Assembly: GCA_963717695.1 (NCBI GenBank)
Contig: CAVQWR010000006.1
Location: 620,001-684,000 of the forward strand
DNA: 64,000 nucleotides
Source of the DNA: CAIWHR01 sp963717695
GTDB taxonomy: Bacteria > Pseudomonadota > Gammaproteobacteria > Burkholderiales > Casimicrobiaceae
Direction: 5' to 3'
The notes beneath the pieces are model-generated. The model had not been told where the DNA came from and ran no database searches. It saw nothing but the letters and a program-made list of their open reading frames with translations. Position 1 is the first letter of the stretch. Every line of letters starts with the position of its first letter. The position numbers and the translations under genes are program-made. This document shows positions 17,695 through 26,501 of the stretch, in pieces.

Positions 17695-18903
17695 CTAGTG
17701 TGCCGCCCATTGCACCGACTCGAGGTCGACGCCTTCCTGATGCATTTCCCAGAGGGGCGAGAGCTCGCGCAGCTTGCCCACCTTGCGCTTCAGGAGGTCG
17801 ACCGCGTAATCGATCTCCTCTTCCGTCGTGAACCGGCCGATCGTGAAGCGGATCGAGCTGTGCGCGAGCTCGTCGCTGCGGCCCAGCGCGCGCAGCACGT
17901 ACGACGGCTCGAGCGATGCCGACGTGCAGGCCGAGCCGGACGACACCGCGATGTCCTTGATCGCCATGATCAGGCTCTCACCCTCGACGAAGTTGAAGCT
18001 GATGTTGAGGTTGTGCGCGACCCGGTGCTCGAGGTCGCCGTTGACGTAGACCTGGTCTATCTCCGCAAGCCCGGCGCGCAGGCGCTCGCGCAGCTCGCGG
18101 ATGCGCGGAATCTCCGTCGCCATCTCGAGCCTCGCGAGACGGAACGCCTCGCCCATGCCGACGATCTGGTGCGTCGCGAGCGTGCCGGAGCGCATGCCGC
18201 GCTCGTGGCCGCCGCCGTGCATCTGGGCCTCGATGCGGACCCGCGGCTTGCGCCGCACGAACAGCGCGCCGATGCCCTTCGGGCCATACGTCTTGTGCGC
18301 CGAGAACGACATCAGGTCGACCTTGAGCGTGCCGAGGTCGATGGGCATCTTGCCCGTCGCCTGCGCCGCGTCGACGTGAAAGATGATGCCGCGCGCCCGG
18401 CAGATCTCGCCGATCGCGACGATGTCCTGGATCACGCCGATCTCGTTGTTCACCGCCATCACCGACGCGACGATCGTGTCCGGCCGCAACGCCGCGGCGA
18501 AGGCGTCGAGGTCGAGAAGGCCGTCCGGCTGAACGTCGAGGTAGGTGACCTCGAAGCCTTCGCGCTCGAGCTCGCGCATCGTGTCGAGCGTCGCCTTGTG
18601 CTCGGTCTTCACCGTGACGAGATGGCGGCCCTTGTCGCGGTAGAAATGCGCGGCGCCCTTCAACGCGAGGTTGATCGACTCCGTGGCGCCCGATGTGAAG
18701 ACGAGTTCCTTCGCGTCGCAGCGCACGAGCGCCGCGATCTCGGCGCGCGCTTCCTCGACCGCCTTCTCGGCCTCCCAGCCGAACTGGTGCGAGCGCGACG
18801 CCGGATTGCCGAAGTGCTCGGTCAGATACGGGATCATCTTCTGCGCGACGCGGGGGTCGACCGGCGTCGTCGCGGAATAGTCGAGGTAGATCGGTGTCTT
18901 CAT
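17695..18903 (-). CDS. iscS: Cysteine desulfurase IscS
   Basis: 402 residues. PLP lysine in FSAHKTYGPKG; persulfide-forming cysteine in SSGSACTSASLEPSYVLRAL; N-terminus MKTPIYLDYSATTPVDPRV is typical of group I IscS. Supplies sulfur for Fe-S clusters and tRNA thiolation. Second gene of the operon, 49 bp downstream of iscR. Confidence 0.97.
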   Translation of the reverse strand: MKTPIYLDYSATTPVDPRVAQKMIPYLTEHFGNPASRSHQFGWEAEKAVEEARAEIAALVRCDAKELVFTSGATESINLALKGAAHFYRDKGRHLVTVKTEHKATLDTMRELEREGFEVTYLDVQPDGLLDLDAFAAALRPDTIVASVMAVNNEIGVIQDIVAIGEICRARGIIFHVDAAQATGKMPIDLGTLKVDLMSFSAHKTYGPKGIGALFVRRKPRVRIEAQMHGGGHERGMRSGTLATHQIVGMGEAFRLARLEMATEIPRIRELRERLRAGLAEIDQVYVNGDLEHRVAHNLNISFNFVEGESLIMAIKDIAVSSGSACTSASLEPSYVLRALGRSDELAHSSIRFTIGRFTTEEEIDYAVDLLKRKVGKLRELSPLWEMHQEGVDLESVQWAAH

Positions 18904-18952
18904 GCTGCCTTCCCGCTGTTTACCCGTGGATGCGATCAGGTTCCCGCGGACG

Positions 18953-19435
18953 TCAGTCCGCCGAGACCGGCTCGCGCGGGCGCGCGGGCGTCGCGCGGTG
19001 GTCGTGCATGACCGCGACTTCGCCGTTGCCCTTCTGCTGGGCGAGCAGGTCGGCCAGCGTCACCGAGCGCAGGTACGCGAAGATGTGGGCGTTGAGGCCG
19101 GTCCAAAGCTCGTGCGTCATGCACCGCCCGCCGTCCTCGGCGCAATTCTCGTCGCCGCCGCATTGCGTCGCGTCGATAGGCTCGTCGACGGCCAGGATGA
19201 TGTCGGCCACGGACATCGAGGCCGGGTTCCGCGCAAGGCGGTAGCCGCCGCCCGGGCCGCGCACGCTTTCGACGAGCGCGTGCCGGCGCAGCTTGCCGAA
19301 CAGCTGCTCGAGATACGACAGTGAAATCTTCTGGCGATCCGAAACTGCCGCCAGCGTGACCGGATTGCTGGTGCCGTGCATCGCAACGTCGATCATGGCC
19401 GTGACGGCGAATCGGCCTTTGGTGGTAAGTCGCAT
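18953..19435 (-). CDS. iscR: Fe-S cluster-sensing repressor IscR
   Basis: 160 residues, Rrf2 family. Winged-helix N-terminus MRLTTKGRFAVTAMIDVA; cluster ligands in CGGDENCAEDGGRCMTHELW (three Cys plus the His). With a [2Fe-2S] cluster, IscR represses the isc promoter through type 1 sites; two such sites are visible upstream (19548-19595), so autoregulation is expected. Confidence 0.96.
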   Translation of the reverse strand: MRLTTKGRFAVTAMIDVAMHGTSNPVTLAAVSDRQKISLSYLEQLFGKLRRHALVESVRGPGGGYRLARNPASMSVADIILAVDEPIDATQCGGDENCAEDGGRCMTHELWTGLNAHIFAYLRSVTLADLLAQQKGNGEVAVMHDHRATPARPREPVSAD

Positions 19436-19539
19436 GCTTTCACCCCTTTCGAGCGAGCCCGCGAGTGGTCGGGGCGGTGCCCCGTCTCAAGGTAGGTGCC
19501 GCGCGGCGGATGCTCGGCGCCCCGGCACGATCCTGGAAA

Positions 19540-19568
19540 AGTCTAGCTTTTCCGACTAAGTTAGTCAA
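19540..19568 (-). promoter_or_regulatory. Promoter of the isc operon
   Basis: On the minus strand: -35 TTGACT (19568-19563), 17-base spacer, -10 TAGACT (19545-19540). This gives a leader of roughly 100 nt before iscR. The -35 lies inside the first IscR-like box. Confidence 0.75.
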
Positions 19569-19595
19569 CTAAAAGCCCGACTAGTTCAGTCAATC
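19548..19595 (-). promoter_or_regulatory. Two tandem IscR type 1-like operator boxes
   Basis: Box 1 (19571-19548) contains TTGACTAACTTAGTCGG and box 2 (19595-19575) contains TTGACTGAACTAGTCGG, read on the minus strand. Both have the GACT...AGTCGG symmetry of type 1 IscR sites in enteric iscR promoters. Box 1 covers the -35; box 2 overlaps the stop codon of cysE (19586-19588). This is the expected arrangement for [2Fe-2S]-IscR autorepression. Confidence 0.7.
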
Positions 19596-20341
19596 ATCTG
19601 GTTCAGCCGTTTCGGATCGAAACCCTCGGCGGTGGCCCGCGCGTCGTCGACGTCGATGCCGCCTTGCTGCAGCCGGTCGACGATGGATTGCAGCCGTGCG
19701 TCCGCCGCCGCCGCATGATCGATCAGCCGGTGGATCGCCTGAACCATGGGGTCGTTCATGTCTTCCGCAATGGCGTAGGCCGAAAAACCCATCTTCGCGG
19801 CATGGTCCTCGCGGCGCGCCGCGTCGTCGCCCGTCAGGATGCGCGCGGGGATGCCCACGGCCGTGGCTCCGGCCGGAACGTCGCGCACCACGACGGCATT
19901 CGAGCCTATCTTGGCGCCATCTCCCACTAAAATGGGGCCAAGCACCTTGGCGCCCGCGCCGATGACGACCCCCTTGCCCAGCGACGGGTGGCGCTTGCCC
20001 TTGTTCCAGGACGTGCCCCCGAGCGTAACGCCATGATAGAGCGTGCAATCATCGCCGATGTCCGCCGTTTCGCCGATCACGATGCCCATCCCGTGGTCGA
20101 TGAAGACACGCCGTCCGATGGTCGCTCCCGGATGGATCTCGATGCCGGTGAAAAAGCGGCCGCAATGGGCGAGCCACCGTGCGAGCCAGCGCCAGCCGTG
20201 CCGCCACAGCCGGTTCGGCAGGACGCGGTGCCAGACGAGCGCGTGCAGCCCGGGATAGCAGGTCAGCACTTCCCAGTGGCTTCGCGCGGCCGGATCCCGG
20301 TCGAACACGACAGCGATGTCTTCACGCAGGCGATCGAACAT
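19586..20341 (-). CDS. cysE: Serine O-acetyltransferase
   Basis: 251 residues. Left-handed beta-helix acetyltransferase making O-acetylserine for cysteine synthesis. The N-terminus MFDRLREDIAVVFDRDPAAR and the hexapeptide core (GIEIHPGATIGRRVFIDHG, ending PAGATAVGIPARIL) match the short CysE/EpsC type, lacking the long N-terminal helical domain of the enteric enzyme. Located directly upstream of iscR, linking cysteine supply with IscS substrate demand; its stop codon lies inside an IscR box. Confidence 0.93.
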   Translation of the reverse strand: MFDRLREDIAVVFDRDPAARSHWEVLTCYPGLHALVWHRVLPNRLWRHGWRWLARWLAHCGRFFTGIEIHPGATIGRRVFIDHGMGIVIGETADIGDDCTLYHGVTLGGTSWNKGKRHPSLGKGVVIGAGAKVLGPILVGDGAKIGSNAVVVRDVPAGATAVGIPARILTGDDAARREDHAAKMGFSAYAIAEDMNDPMVQAIHRLIDHAAAADARLQSIVDRLQQGGIDVDDARATAEGFDPKRLNQMID

Positions 20342-20457
20342 GGGTCGATTTTCGCATTTCCGACTGGCATGCTCAACTATTGCGGCGCGGCGCGTTTTGA
20401 CCAGGCTCAAAACTTGACGCCGCGCGACGCCGCCGACCGCATCGCGGGAACACGTCG

Positions 20458-21439
20458 TCAGCGAAGCACGACCGCCGCAACGATGAGGCCCGCGGTCGCG
20501 AGCCCGAACAGGACCGAATACGAAATGAGCAGGAAGGAGGCTCGGAGGATCGTTCCGGTCCAGGTGCCGCCGTAGACGGTGCGCATCGCCCAGAGAAGGT
20601 AGATCATCGGCCACGTCAGCAGCACTGTGCCGCAGCCATGGCCACGGGACGGCAACGGCCGCCGCGACGATGAACGCGAGGAACGCGTTGTTGTGGGCTG
20701 CGAACACGAGGTGCTCGCCGTAGAGCCGCGGCCGGTTCGGACGGCGCCGCCCTGACCCGAGATACAGGATCTTCAACAGCGCAGCAAACGCCGGCAGGAT
20801 CGCGAACATCGCATAGGGCCCGTAGCGCAGCGTCCCGTCCGTCATCTGCCGCAGGCGCTCCTTCCCCGTCTGTCGATTGAACTGCGCGAGCCGGTCCTTG
20901 AGGCCCGGGATCGCGTCCTCCGCGCCGCCCAGCTGGACGCCCGTGTCGTCGTCGATCACGACCCCCGGTGCCGGCGCCGGTGCCGCGGGCACGCCAGTCT
21001 TGGCTCGCCCATCGCCTGCCGGCTTGGTGGCGGCGTCGAAGTCGACGAGACTCATCTTGCCGAAATCGACCTCGAAGCGCAGCACCGCGAAGAGCAGAAG
21101 GCTCGCCACAAGGAAGAGACGCGACGGCCGGACGAAGCGCCGTCGCCGTCCGGCAAGATATTCGCGGGTCAGGAAGCCCGGCCGGAAGATGAGCGCACCG
21201 AGCGTTCGCCACCACTTGCCGTCGAGCGCGACGTAGCGGCCGGCCGCGTCGCGCATGAATTGCGCGAACGTCGGCAGCCGGGTGCGCGTTTCCTGCCCGC
21301 ACGCCGGGCAATACTCGCCGGGCGCCTCGCCGCCGCAGTTGCGGCAATGCGGCGTCACGGAGGTCGGGGCTGCGCTGTCGGGCTGGTTCGGCAACGTCGC
21401 TTCGCGTTCGCCCCGCAGGCGGGAGCGCGCCCGGATCAT
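20458..21439 (-). CDS. DUF3667 domain protein, membrane, with N-terminal zinc ribbon; one frameshift
   Basis: About 327 residues. The N-terminus has a two-CxxC zinc ribbon (CRNCGGEAPGEYCPACGQE), then WRTLGALIFRPGFLTREYLA and a hydrophobic segment SRLFLVASLLLFAVLRF, the signature of DUF3667. A hydrophilic, partly Pro/Ala-rich loop follows, then further membrane segments. The last 60 residues (MIYLLWAMRTVYGGTW, then ISYSVLFGLATAGLIVAAV) are in a different frame; a single-base shift near 20600-20640 joins them. The ATG at 21439 lies 29 bp past the trmJ stop. Function unknown. Confidence 0.72.
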
Positions 21440-21468
21440 AACCGAGCGAACGGTGCCGATCGCGCGCG

Positions 21469-22203
21469 TCACCGGCCGAGCACCTGGTCGATGCGGGCGA
21501 GGATCCCGCGCAGGATGCTCACCTCCTCGCGCTCCAGTCCGGCACGCGCGAACAGTCGGCGCAGCCGCGGCAGCAGGCGGCGCGGCATCCGCGGATCGAG
21601 AAATCGCATCGCCGAAAGCGTCCTCGTGCCGTGCGCGTAGAGCGCCTCGATCTCGTCGGCCGACGCCGGCGCGAACCGCGGCGCGCGCCACACCTCGCCG
21701 CCCGTCGCGGCGACGCGCAGCTCGTAGGCGCACACCTGCACCGCCGCCGCAAGATTGAGCGAACGGTAGGCGTCGTTGGCGCCGATCGTCGCGACGACGC
21801 CGCAGCGCGCGAGTTCCGCATTCGACAGTCCCGACATTTCCGAGCCGAACACGAGCGCGACCTCGCCGCGCGCCGCGTGCGCGATGCCCTCGCGTGCCGC
21901 CTCCCGGATCGGGAGCACGCGTCCGGCGAACTCGCGCGGGCGCGCGGTGAGCCCGATCGCGAGCAGGCAGCCGCTCAAGGCGTCGTCGATGGAATCGACG
22001 ACGCGCGCCGCATCGAGGACTGCGGTTGCGCCCGACGCGAGGGCGACCGCTTCCTGATCCGGAAAACGCCGCGGCGCGACCAGCACCAGACTGCCGAGGC
22101 CCATCGTGAGCATTGCCCGCGCCGCCGCGCCGATGTTGCCCGGATGGCTCGGCGCCATCAGGACGATGCGTATGCGGGAAAGAGGCTCGGGCGGTGGAGT
22201 CAC
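21469..22203 (-). CDS. trmJ: tRNA (cytidine/uridine-32-2'-O)-methyltransferase
   Basis: 244 residues, SPOUT (knotted) methyltransferase. Signatures: IVLMAPSHPGNIGAAARAM (motif 1), VALVFGSEMSGLSNAEL (motif 2) and YRSLNLAAAVQVCAYEL (motif 3). The C-terminal 80 residues form the TrmJ-type extension. Modifies position 32 of several tRNAs. It sits upstream of cysE and iscR and is divergent from suhB, a common betaproteobacterial order. Confidence 0.9.
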   Translation of the reverse strand: MTPPPEPLSRIRIVLMAPSHPGNIGAAARAMLTMGLGSLVLVAPRRFPDQEAVALASGATAVLDAARVVDSIDDALSGCLLAIGLTARPREFAGRVLPIREAAREGIAHAARGEVALVFGSEMSGLSNAELARCGVVATIGANDAYRSLNLAAAVQVCAYELRVAATGGEVWRAPRFAPASADEIEALYAHGTRTLSAMRFLDPRMPRRLLPRLRRLFARAGLEREEVSILRGILARIDQVLGR

Positions 22204-22252
22204 GGGCGTGGCGCGGCGCGCCGGGCAACGAATGCCGCCGGGGGCGTCCGGT

Positions 22253-22258
22253 TACAAT
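22253..22258 (+). promoter_or_regulatory. Candidate -10 element for suhB
   Basis: TACAAT in the spacer between divergent trmJ and suhB, the same hexamer seen ahead of rlmD. It gives a leader of about 70 nt. Confidence 0.4.
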
Positions 22259-22334
22259 AGCGCATTTCGTTCTTTCAGAAGCCGGCGCCCCGCACGTGCA
22301 CCCGCGGTCGCCGGCAACAATTCAGGCGGTTCCC

Positions 22335-23151
22335 ATGCATCCCACGCTCACCATCGCGGTGAAGGCCGCGCGCCGTGCGGGCAACGTGATTTCCCGCGGC
22401 GCCCGCGACCTCGACCGGCTCACCGTCACCGCGAAGGGGCCGAAGGACTTCGTGAGCGAGATCGACCGCGCCGCCGAGCGCGCGATCGTCGACACGCTGC
22501 TCGACGCCTATCCGGACCACGCGATCCTCGCCGAGGAAGGCACCGCCAAGGGCGACAACGCCGACGCCGAGAACGTCTGGATCATCGACCCGCTCGACGG
22601 CACCACCAACTTCCTGCACGGGTTCCCGCAGTACTGCGTGTCGATCGCGCTCGCGCAGAAGGGACAGGTGACGCAGGCGGTGATCTACGACCCGGTGCGC
22701 AACGACCTCTTCACCGCGACGCGCGGCCGCGGCGCCTTTCTCAACGACCACCGCATGCGCGTGTCGAAGCGCGCGCATCTGCGCGACTGCCTCATCGGTA
22801 CGGGCTTTCCCGTTTCGCGACGGCAGCTATCTCGACACCTACCTGCAGATGATGAAGACGATGATCGAGAATACCGCCGGCCTGCGTCGTCCGGGCGCCG
22901 CCGCGCTCGATCTCGCCTACGTCGCCGCGGGGTTCTACGACGGCTTCTGGGAAGTGGGGCTCAATCCGTGGGATGTCGCGGCGGGCAGCCTGCTGGTGCA
23001 GGAATCGGGCGGGCTCATCGGCGACCTTTCCGGCGAAGGCGACTTCCTTCATGGCGGGCAGGTGATTGCCGCCACGCCGAAGATCTTCGCGCAGATGGTC
23101 ACGGTGCTGGCCCCGTATCGCGGCGAGCTCACGCGCTCGCGAGCGGCCTGA
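22335..23151 (+). CDS. suhB: Inositol-1-monophosphatase SuhB, one frameshift
   Basis: About 272 residues. Mg-dependent phosphatase of the IMPase family; SuhB also associates with rRNA antitermination complexes in enterics. Metal ligands: Glu in ILAEEGTAKG, the IIDPLDGTTNFLHGF loop, and the C-terminal NPWDVAAGSLLVQESGG. An extra C in the CCC at 22809-22811 divides GTGFP from FRDGSYLDTYLQMMKTM; deleting it restores the family sequence exactly. The MHPTLTIAVKAARRAG start is the usual one. Confidence 0.92.
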
Positions 23152-23189
23152 CGCCGGCATCGTCGGCGTGAGCACGCGGCCGCGCACGA

Positions 23190-24106
23190 TCAGCGCGGCC
23201 TCCTCCGCTTGACAGGCAACCGGACCGCCTCGATGAATGCCGCGAGTGCCGGCGACACCTGGCGTCGGCCCGGGTAATAGAGAAAGAATCCGGGAAACGG
23301 CGCACACCATTCGTCGAGCACGCGCGCGAGCGCACCGGCCTTCACGAGCGGCGCGATCTGATCCTCGATCACGTACGCAAGGCCCACGCCTGCCAGTGCG
23401 GCTTCGACGACAAGGCCTTCGTCCCCCAGGATGAGCGGACCATCGACCGCCACCTCGATGCTCCGGTTCGCTTTCGCGAATTCCCATTTGTAGAGCGTTC
23501 CCGCCGACGGAAGCCTGAAGTTGATGCAGCGGTGCCGATCGAGGTCGTCCGGCGTTGCCGGCGCCGGATGCGAGGCGAAGTACCGCGGCGAGCCCACGAC
23601 CGCCATGCGCAGCGTTCCCGTGACGGGAATCGCCACCACATCCTTCTGCAGCGATTCGCCCAGCCGGATGCCGGCGTCGAACCGCTGCGCGACGATGTCG
23701 GTCAGCGCGGGGTCGACGAGGATTTCGACGACGATCTCCGGAAACGTCCGCGTGAAGCGCGGCAGGATCGGCGCGATCACCATTCGCGCTGCGCTCCGGG
23801 ATGCCGTGATCCGGACGAGCCCCGACGGACGGTCGAGCAGCCGCCCGAGATCGTCGACCGCACCGGATATTTCGTCGAGGGCGGGACGCAGACGCGCGAG
23901 AAGGCGTTCACCCGCCTGCGTGGTCGACACGCTCCTCGTGCTCCGCGCGAGAAGCTGGATGCGCAGCCGCTCCTCGAGGCGCCGCATTGTGTGGCTGAGC
24001 GCCGACGGCGACACGCTGAGCCGCGCGGCGGGGCGCGCCGGCACTCCGGACGAAGTGGGACATGTCGGATTCGGGCCGCCCTGCCGGGCCAGCGCAGCCG
24101 CATCGC
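23190..24106 (-). CDS. LysR-family transcriptional regulator with damaged HTH
   Basis: The C-terminal 250 residues are a normal LysR effector domain (SGLVRITASRSAARMVIAPI, then DAGIRLGESLQKDVVAIPV and ending RRQVSPALAAFIEAVRLP), closest in style to the group with SVSPTEAGERLL linkers. The DNA-binding part is incomplete: the second helix and wing are clear (SVSPSALSHTMRRLEERL), but the expected first helix appears only in another frame (SDMSHFVRSAG) and a few residues seem missing. The exact start is therefore uncertain; the right-hand boundary given is approximate. Either sequence errors or a decaying regulator. It is divergent from the subtilase at 24218. Confidence 0.65.
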
Positions 24107-24217
24107 ATTGGAATACCATGACGGTGGTCAGCGGGAAAGCCAGGAATTCCAGGCGCCCGTGGCGCCGGATTTGCTCGAGTTCCGCTCGATCGCACAAGAA
24201 GGCTGAGGGGAGCGTCC

Positions 24218-26416
24218 ATGCTTCGGACATTTGCGGTGCTGGCTACGCCGGGATTGGCGCGTGCGCGCGCCGGCGCGGGCCTTCTGCTGCTGGCAATACT
24301 CTTCGCGAATACGGCGTGCGCGACAAGCATTGCGATGTTGCGCGTCAGGTTGCACCCCGACGCCGCGGAGCCCGGCACGCTTCCGGCGCTGCAGCAGCAG
24401 CGTCTCGAAGCGATGGTCGGCACGAGCCTCGCGCTGACGGGCACCACGCGCACCGGCGCACTCATCCTCACGCTGGGTACGCCCGTCGACGAAGTCGCGC
24501 TCACGCCGGCGCTTCGCGCGATGCGCGCCGACCGGGCCGTGCTGTGGATCGACGCGGTGCCCGCGTCAGCGGGTGCGAGAAGCGTGCAGTCGGCGCTGCC
24601 GTCGCCGCTTGCGAATCAGACCGGCGCCCGACTGATGGTGCGTCTCGCCGACAGCGCCGCGCCCGATTGGAGCGTCCTGCTCCCGCAATTCGGCGCGCGC
24701 CTCGGCGCGAGCCTCTCCGTCGTGCGGTCCATCGGCGACGTCTGGGTGCTGGAGCTCGCGGCACCCGTGCGTGGCGACGCGCTCGCAGCGCTGGCCGCGC
24801 AGCTGCAGGAAGACCCGTCGGTGCGCTTCGCCGATCCGGTGCTGCACCGCTACGCGAAAGCCGTTCCCAACGACCCGCTCTATTCCAGCCAATGGGCGCT
24901 GTGGGATCCCGTCGGTGGCGTGAATGCGCCAGCGGCGTGGGACCTGCAGACGGGCTCCGCCGGCATCGTCGTCGGCGTCGTCGACACCGGCACGCTGCCG
25001 CACAGCGAGCTGTCCGGCCGCGTTCTTCCCGGCTACGACTTCATCTCCAATCCCGCCTATGCGCGCGACGGCGACGGGCGCGATGCCAATCCGCGCGACG
25101 AAGGGACGTGGAACGACGAGGGCGAATGCTTCGGCGCGCCGGCCGCGGCCAGCGTATGGCACGGCATCCACGTGTCGGGGATCATCGCGGCCGACACGAA
25201 CAACGGCGCGGGCATCGCAGGCATGGACTGGGGTGCAAGCCTCCTGCCGATACGTGCGCTCGGGAAGTGCGGCGGCACCGACGAGGACGTGTTCGAGGGG
25301 ATGTTCTGGGCGGCCGGCGGCGGCATCAGCGGCGTGCCGCTCAACCTCAATCCCGCGCGCGTCATCAACATGAGCCTCGGCGGCGCCGGCGCGTGCCCGC
25401 AGGCCGTGCAGGGCGCGATCGACGACGCGCTGGCGATGGGCACCGTGGTCGTGGTCGCCGCCGGCAACGAGACCGACGACGCCGACAACTTCGCGCCGGC
25501 GAGCTGCGGCGGCGTCATCACCGTCGGCGCCACCAACAGGCGCGGCGACCGTTCGTTCTACTCGAATTTCGGCCGTCGCGTCGACATCTCCGCACCGGGC
25601 GGCGATATCGCGCCGGACTTCCGCTTCGACCCCGATCTCGCGATACTTTCGCTGTGGAACGGCGGTGCGACAATACCCGCCGACGACGCATTCGCATACG
25701 CGATGGGCACGAGCATGGCCACGCCCTACGTGAGCGGCACCGTGTCGCTGATGCTCGCGCGCAATCCGACGCTCACGCCCGGACGCGTGCTCTCCATCCT
25801 GCAGGGAAGCGCGCGCGAATTTCCGGCGGGCTCGTCATGCGCGCTCGGCAACCTCTGCGGCGCCGGCCTGCTCGACGCGGGCATCGCACTCGCGAGCACC
25901 CCGCCGGCCGGCGCGGGCCCCGCCGGCACCGTCACCATCGTCGAATACTACGACGCGGCACGCGATCACTATTTCATCACGGGCGACGGGTTCGAGACCG
26001 CGAATCTCGACGCTGATCTTTCGCGCAAGTACGTGCGCACCGGCCTCTTCTTCTACGCGTACGCCGATCCCTTCGCGTCGCCATGGCCGGCGGCGCCGGT
26101 GTGCCGCTTCCACGCGGACAACCCGATGATCGACTCGCATTTCTTCAGCGCCAACGCGGCGCAGTGCAGCTACGTCGGCGCCTATGCGTCGGCAACCTGG
26201 TCGCAGCAGAGCTTCGCGGCGTTTTACGTTCCCGTCGCGGACGACGCGGGCAACTGTCCGGCCGGCACGATTCCGGTGTATCGCTTCGACGACAACCGGC
26301 AGGACTTCAACCAGCGCCACACGATCGACCCGTCGGTGAAGCGCGCCATGCTGAATCGCGCCTGGGTGCCCGACGGCGCAGGCCCGCGCGGCGTGGCGTT
26401 CTGCTCACCGATCTGA
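24218..26416 (+). CDS. Secreted subtilisin-like serine peptidase (S8) with DUF5648-like C-terminal domain
   Basis: 732 residues. N-terminal hydrophobic signal (LLLLAILFANTACA) followed by a prodomain. Catalytic triad: Asp in VVGVVDTGTLPHSELSG (about 253), His in VWHGIHVSGIIA (about 314), Ser in GTSMATPYVSGTVSLML (about 497). The last 160 residues (VEYYDAARDHYFITGDGFE and CRFHADNPMIDSHFFSANAA, both DUF5648 hallmarks) form a separate domain found at the ends of secreted beta/gammaproteobacterial proteins. It does not carry the shared tail found further right. Probably an extracellular protease. Confidence 0.88.
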   Translation: MLRTFAVLATPGLARARAGAGLLLLAILFANTACATSIAMLRVRLHPDAAEPGTLPALQQQRLEAMVGTSLALTGTTRTGALILTLGTPVDEVALTPALRAMRADRAVLWIDAVPASAGARSVQSALPSPLANQTGARLMVRLADSAAPDWSVLLPQFGARLGASLSVVRSIGDVWVLELAAPVRGDALAALAAQLQEDPSVRFADPVLHRYAKAVPNDPLYSSQWALWDPVGGVNAPAAWDLQTGSAGIVVGVVDTGTLPHSELSGRVLPGYDFISNPAYARDGDGRDANPRDEGTWNDEGECFGAPAAASVWHGIHVSGIIAADTNNGAGIAGMDWGASLLPIRALGKCGGTDEDVFEGMFWAAGGGISGVPLNLNPARVINMSLGGAGACPQAVQGAIDDALAMGTVVVVAAGNETDDADNFAPASCGGVITVGATNRRGDRSFYSNFGRRVDISAPGGDIAPDFRFDPDLAILSLWNGGATIPADDAFAYAMGTSMATPYVSGTVSLMLARNPTLTPGRVLSILQGSAREFPAGSSCALGNLCGAGLLDAGIALASTPPAGAGPAGTVTIVEYYDAARDHYFITGDGFETANLDADLSRKYVRTGLFFYAYADPFASPWPAAPVCRFHADNPMIDSHFFSANAAQCSYVGAYASATWSQQSFAAFYVPVADDAGNCPAGTIPVYRFDDNRQDFNQRHTIDPSVKRAMLNRAWVPDGAGPRGVAFCSPI

Positions 26417-26435
26417 TTCCGCGGAATCGAAGTGC

Positions 26436-26463
26436 GCGGCCGACGCGGTGTCCCGTCGGCCGC
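26436..26463. terminator. Hairpin between convergent genes
   Basis: Nine-base stem (26436-26444 with 26455-26463) in the 85-bp gap between the convergent subtilase and YXWGXW genes. No strong U tract on either side, so only a possible terminator. Confidence 0.4.
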
Positions 26464-26501
26464 GTCGCCTTTCGCGTTGAGGCGTCGCGCGCTCGCCGCG
26501 A

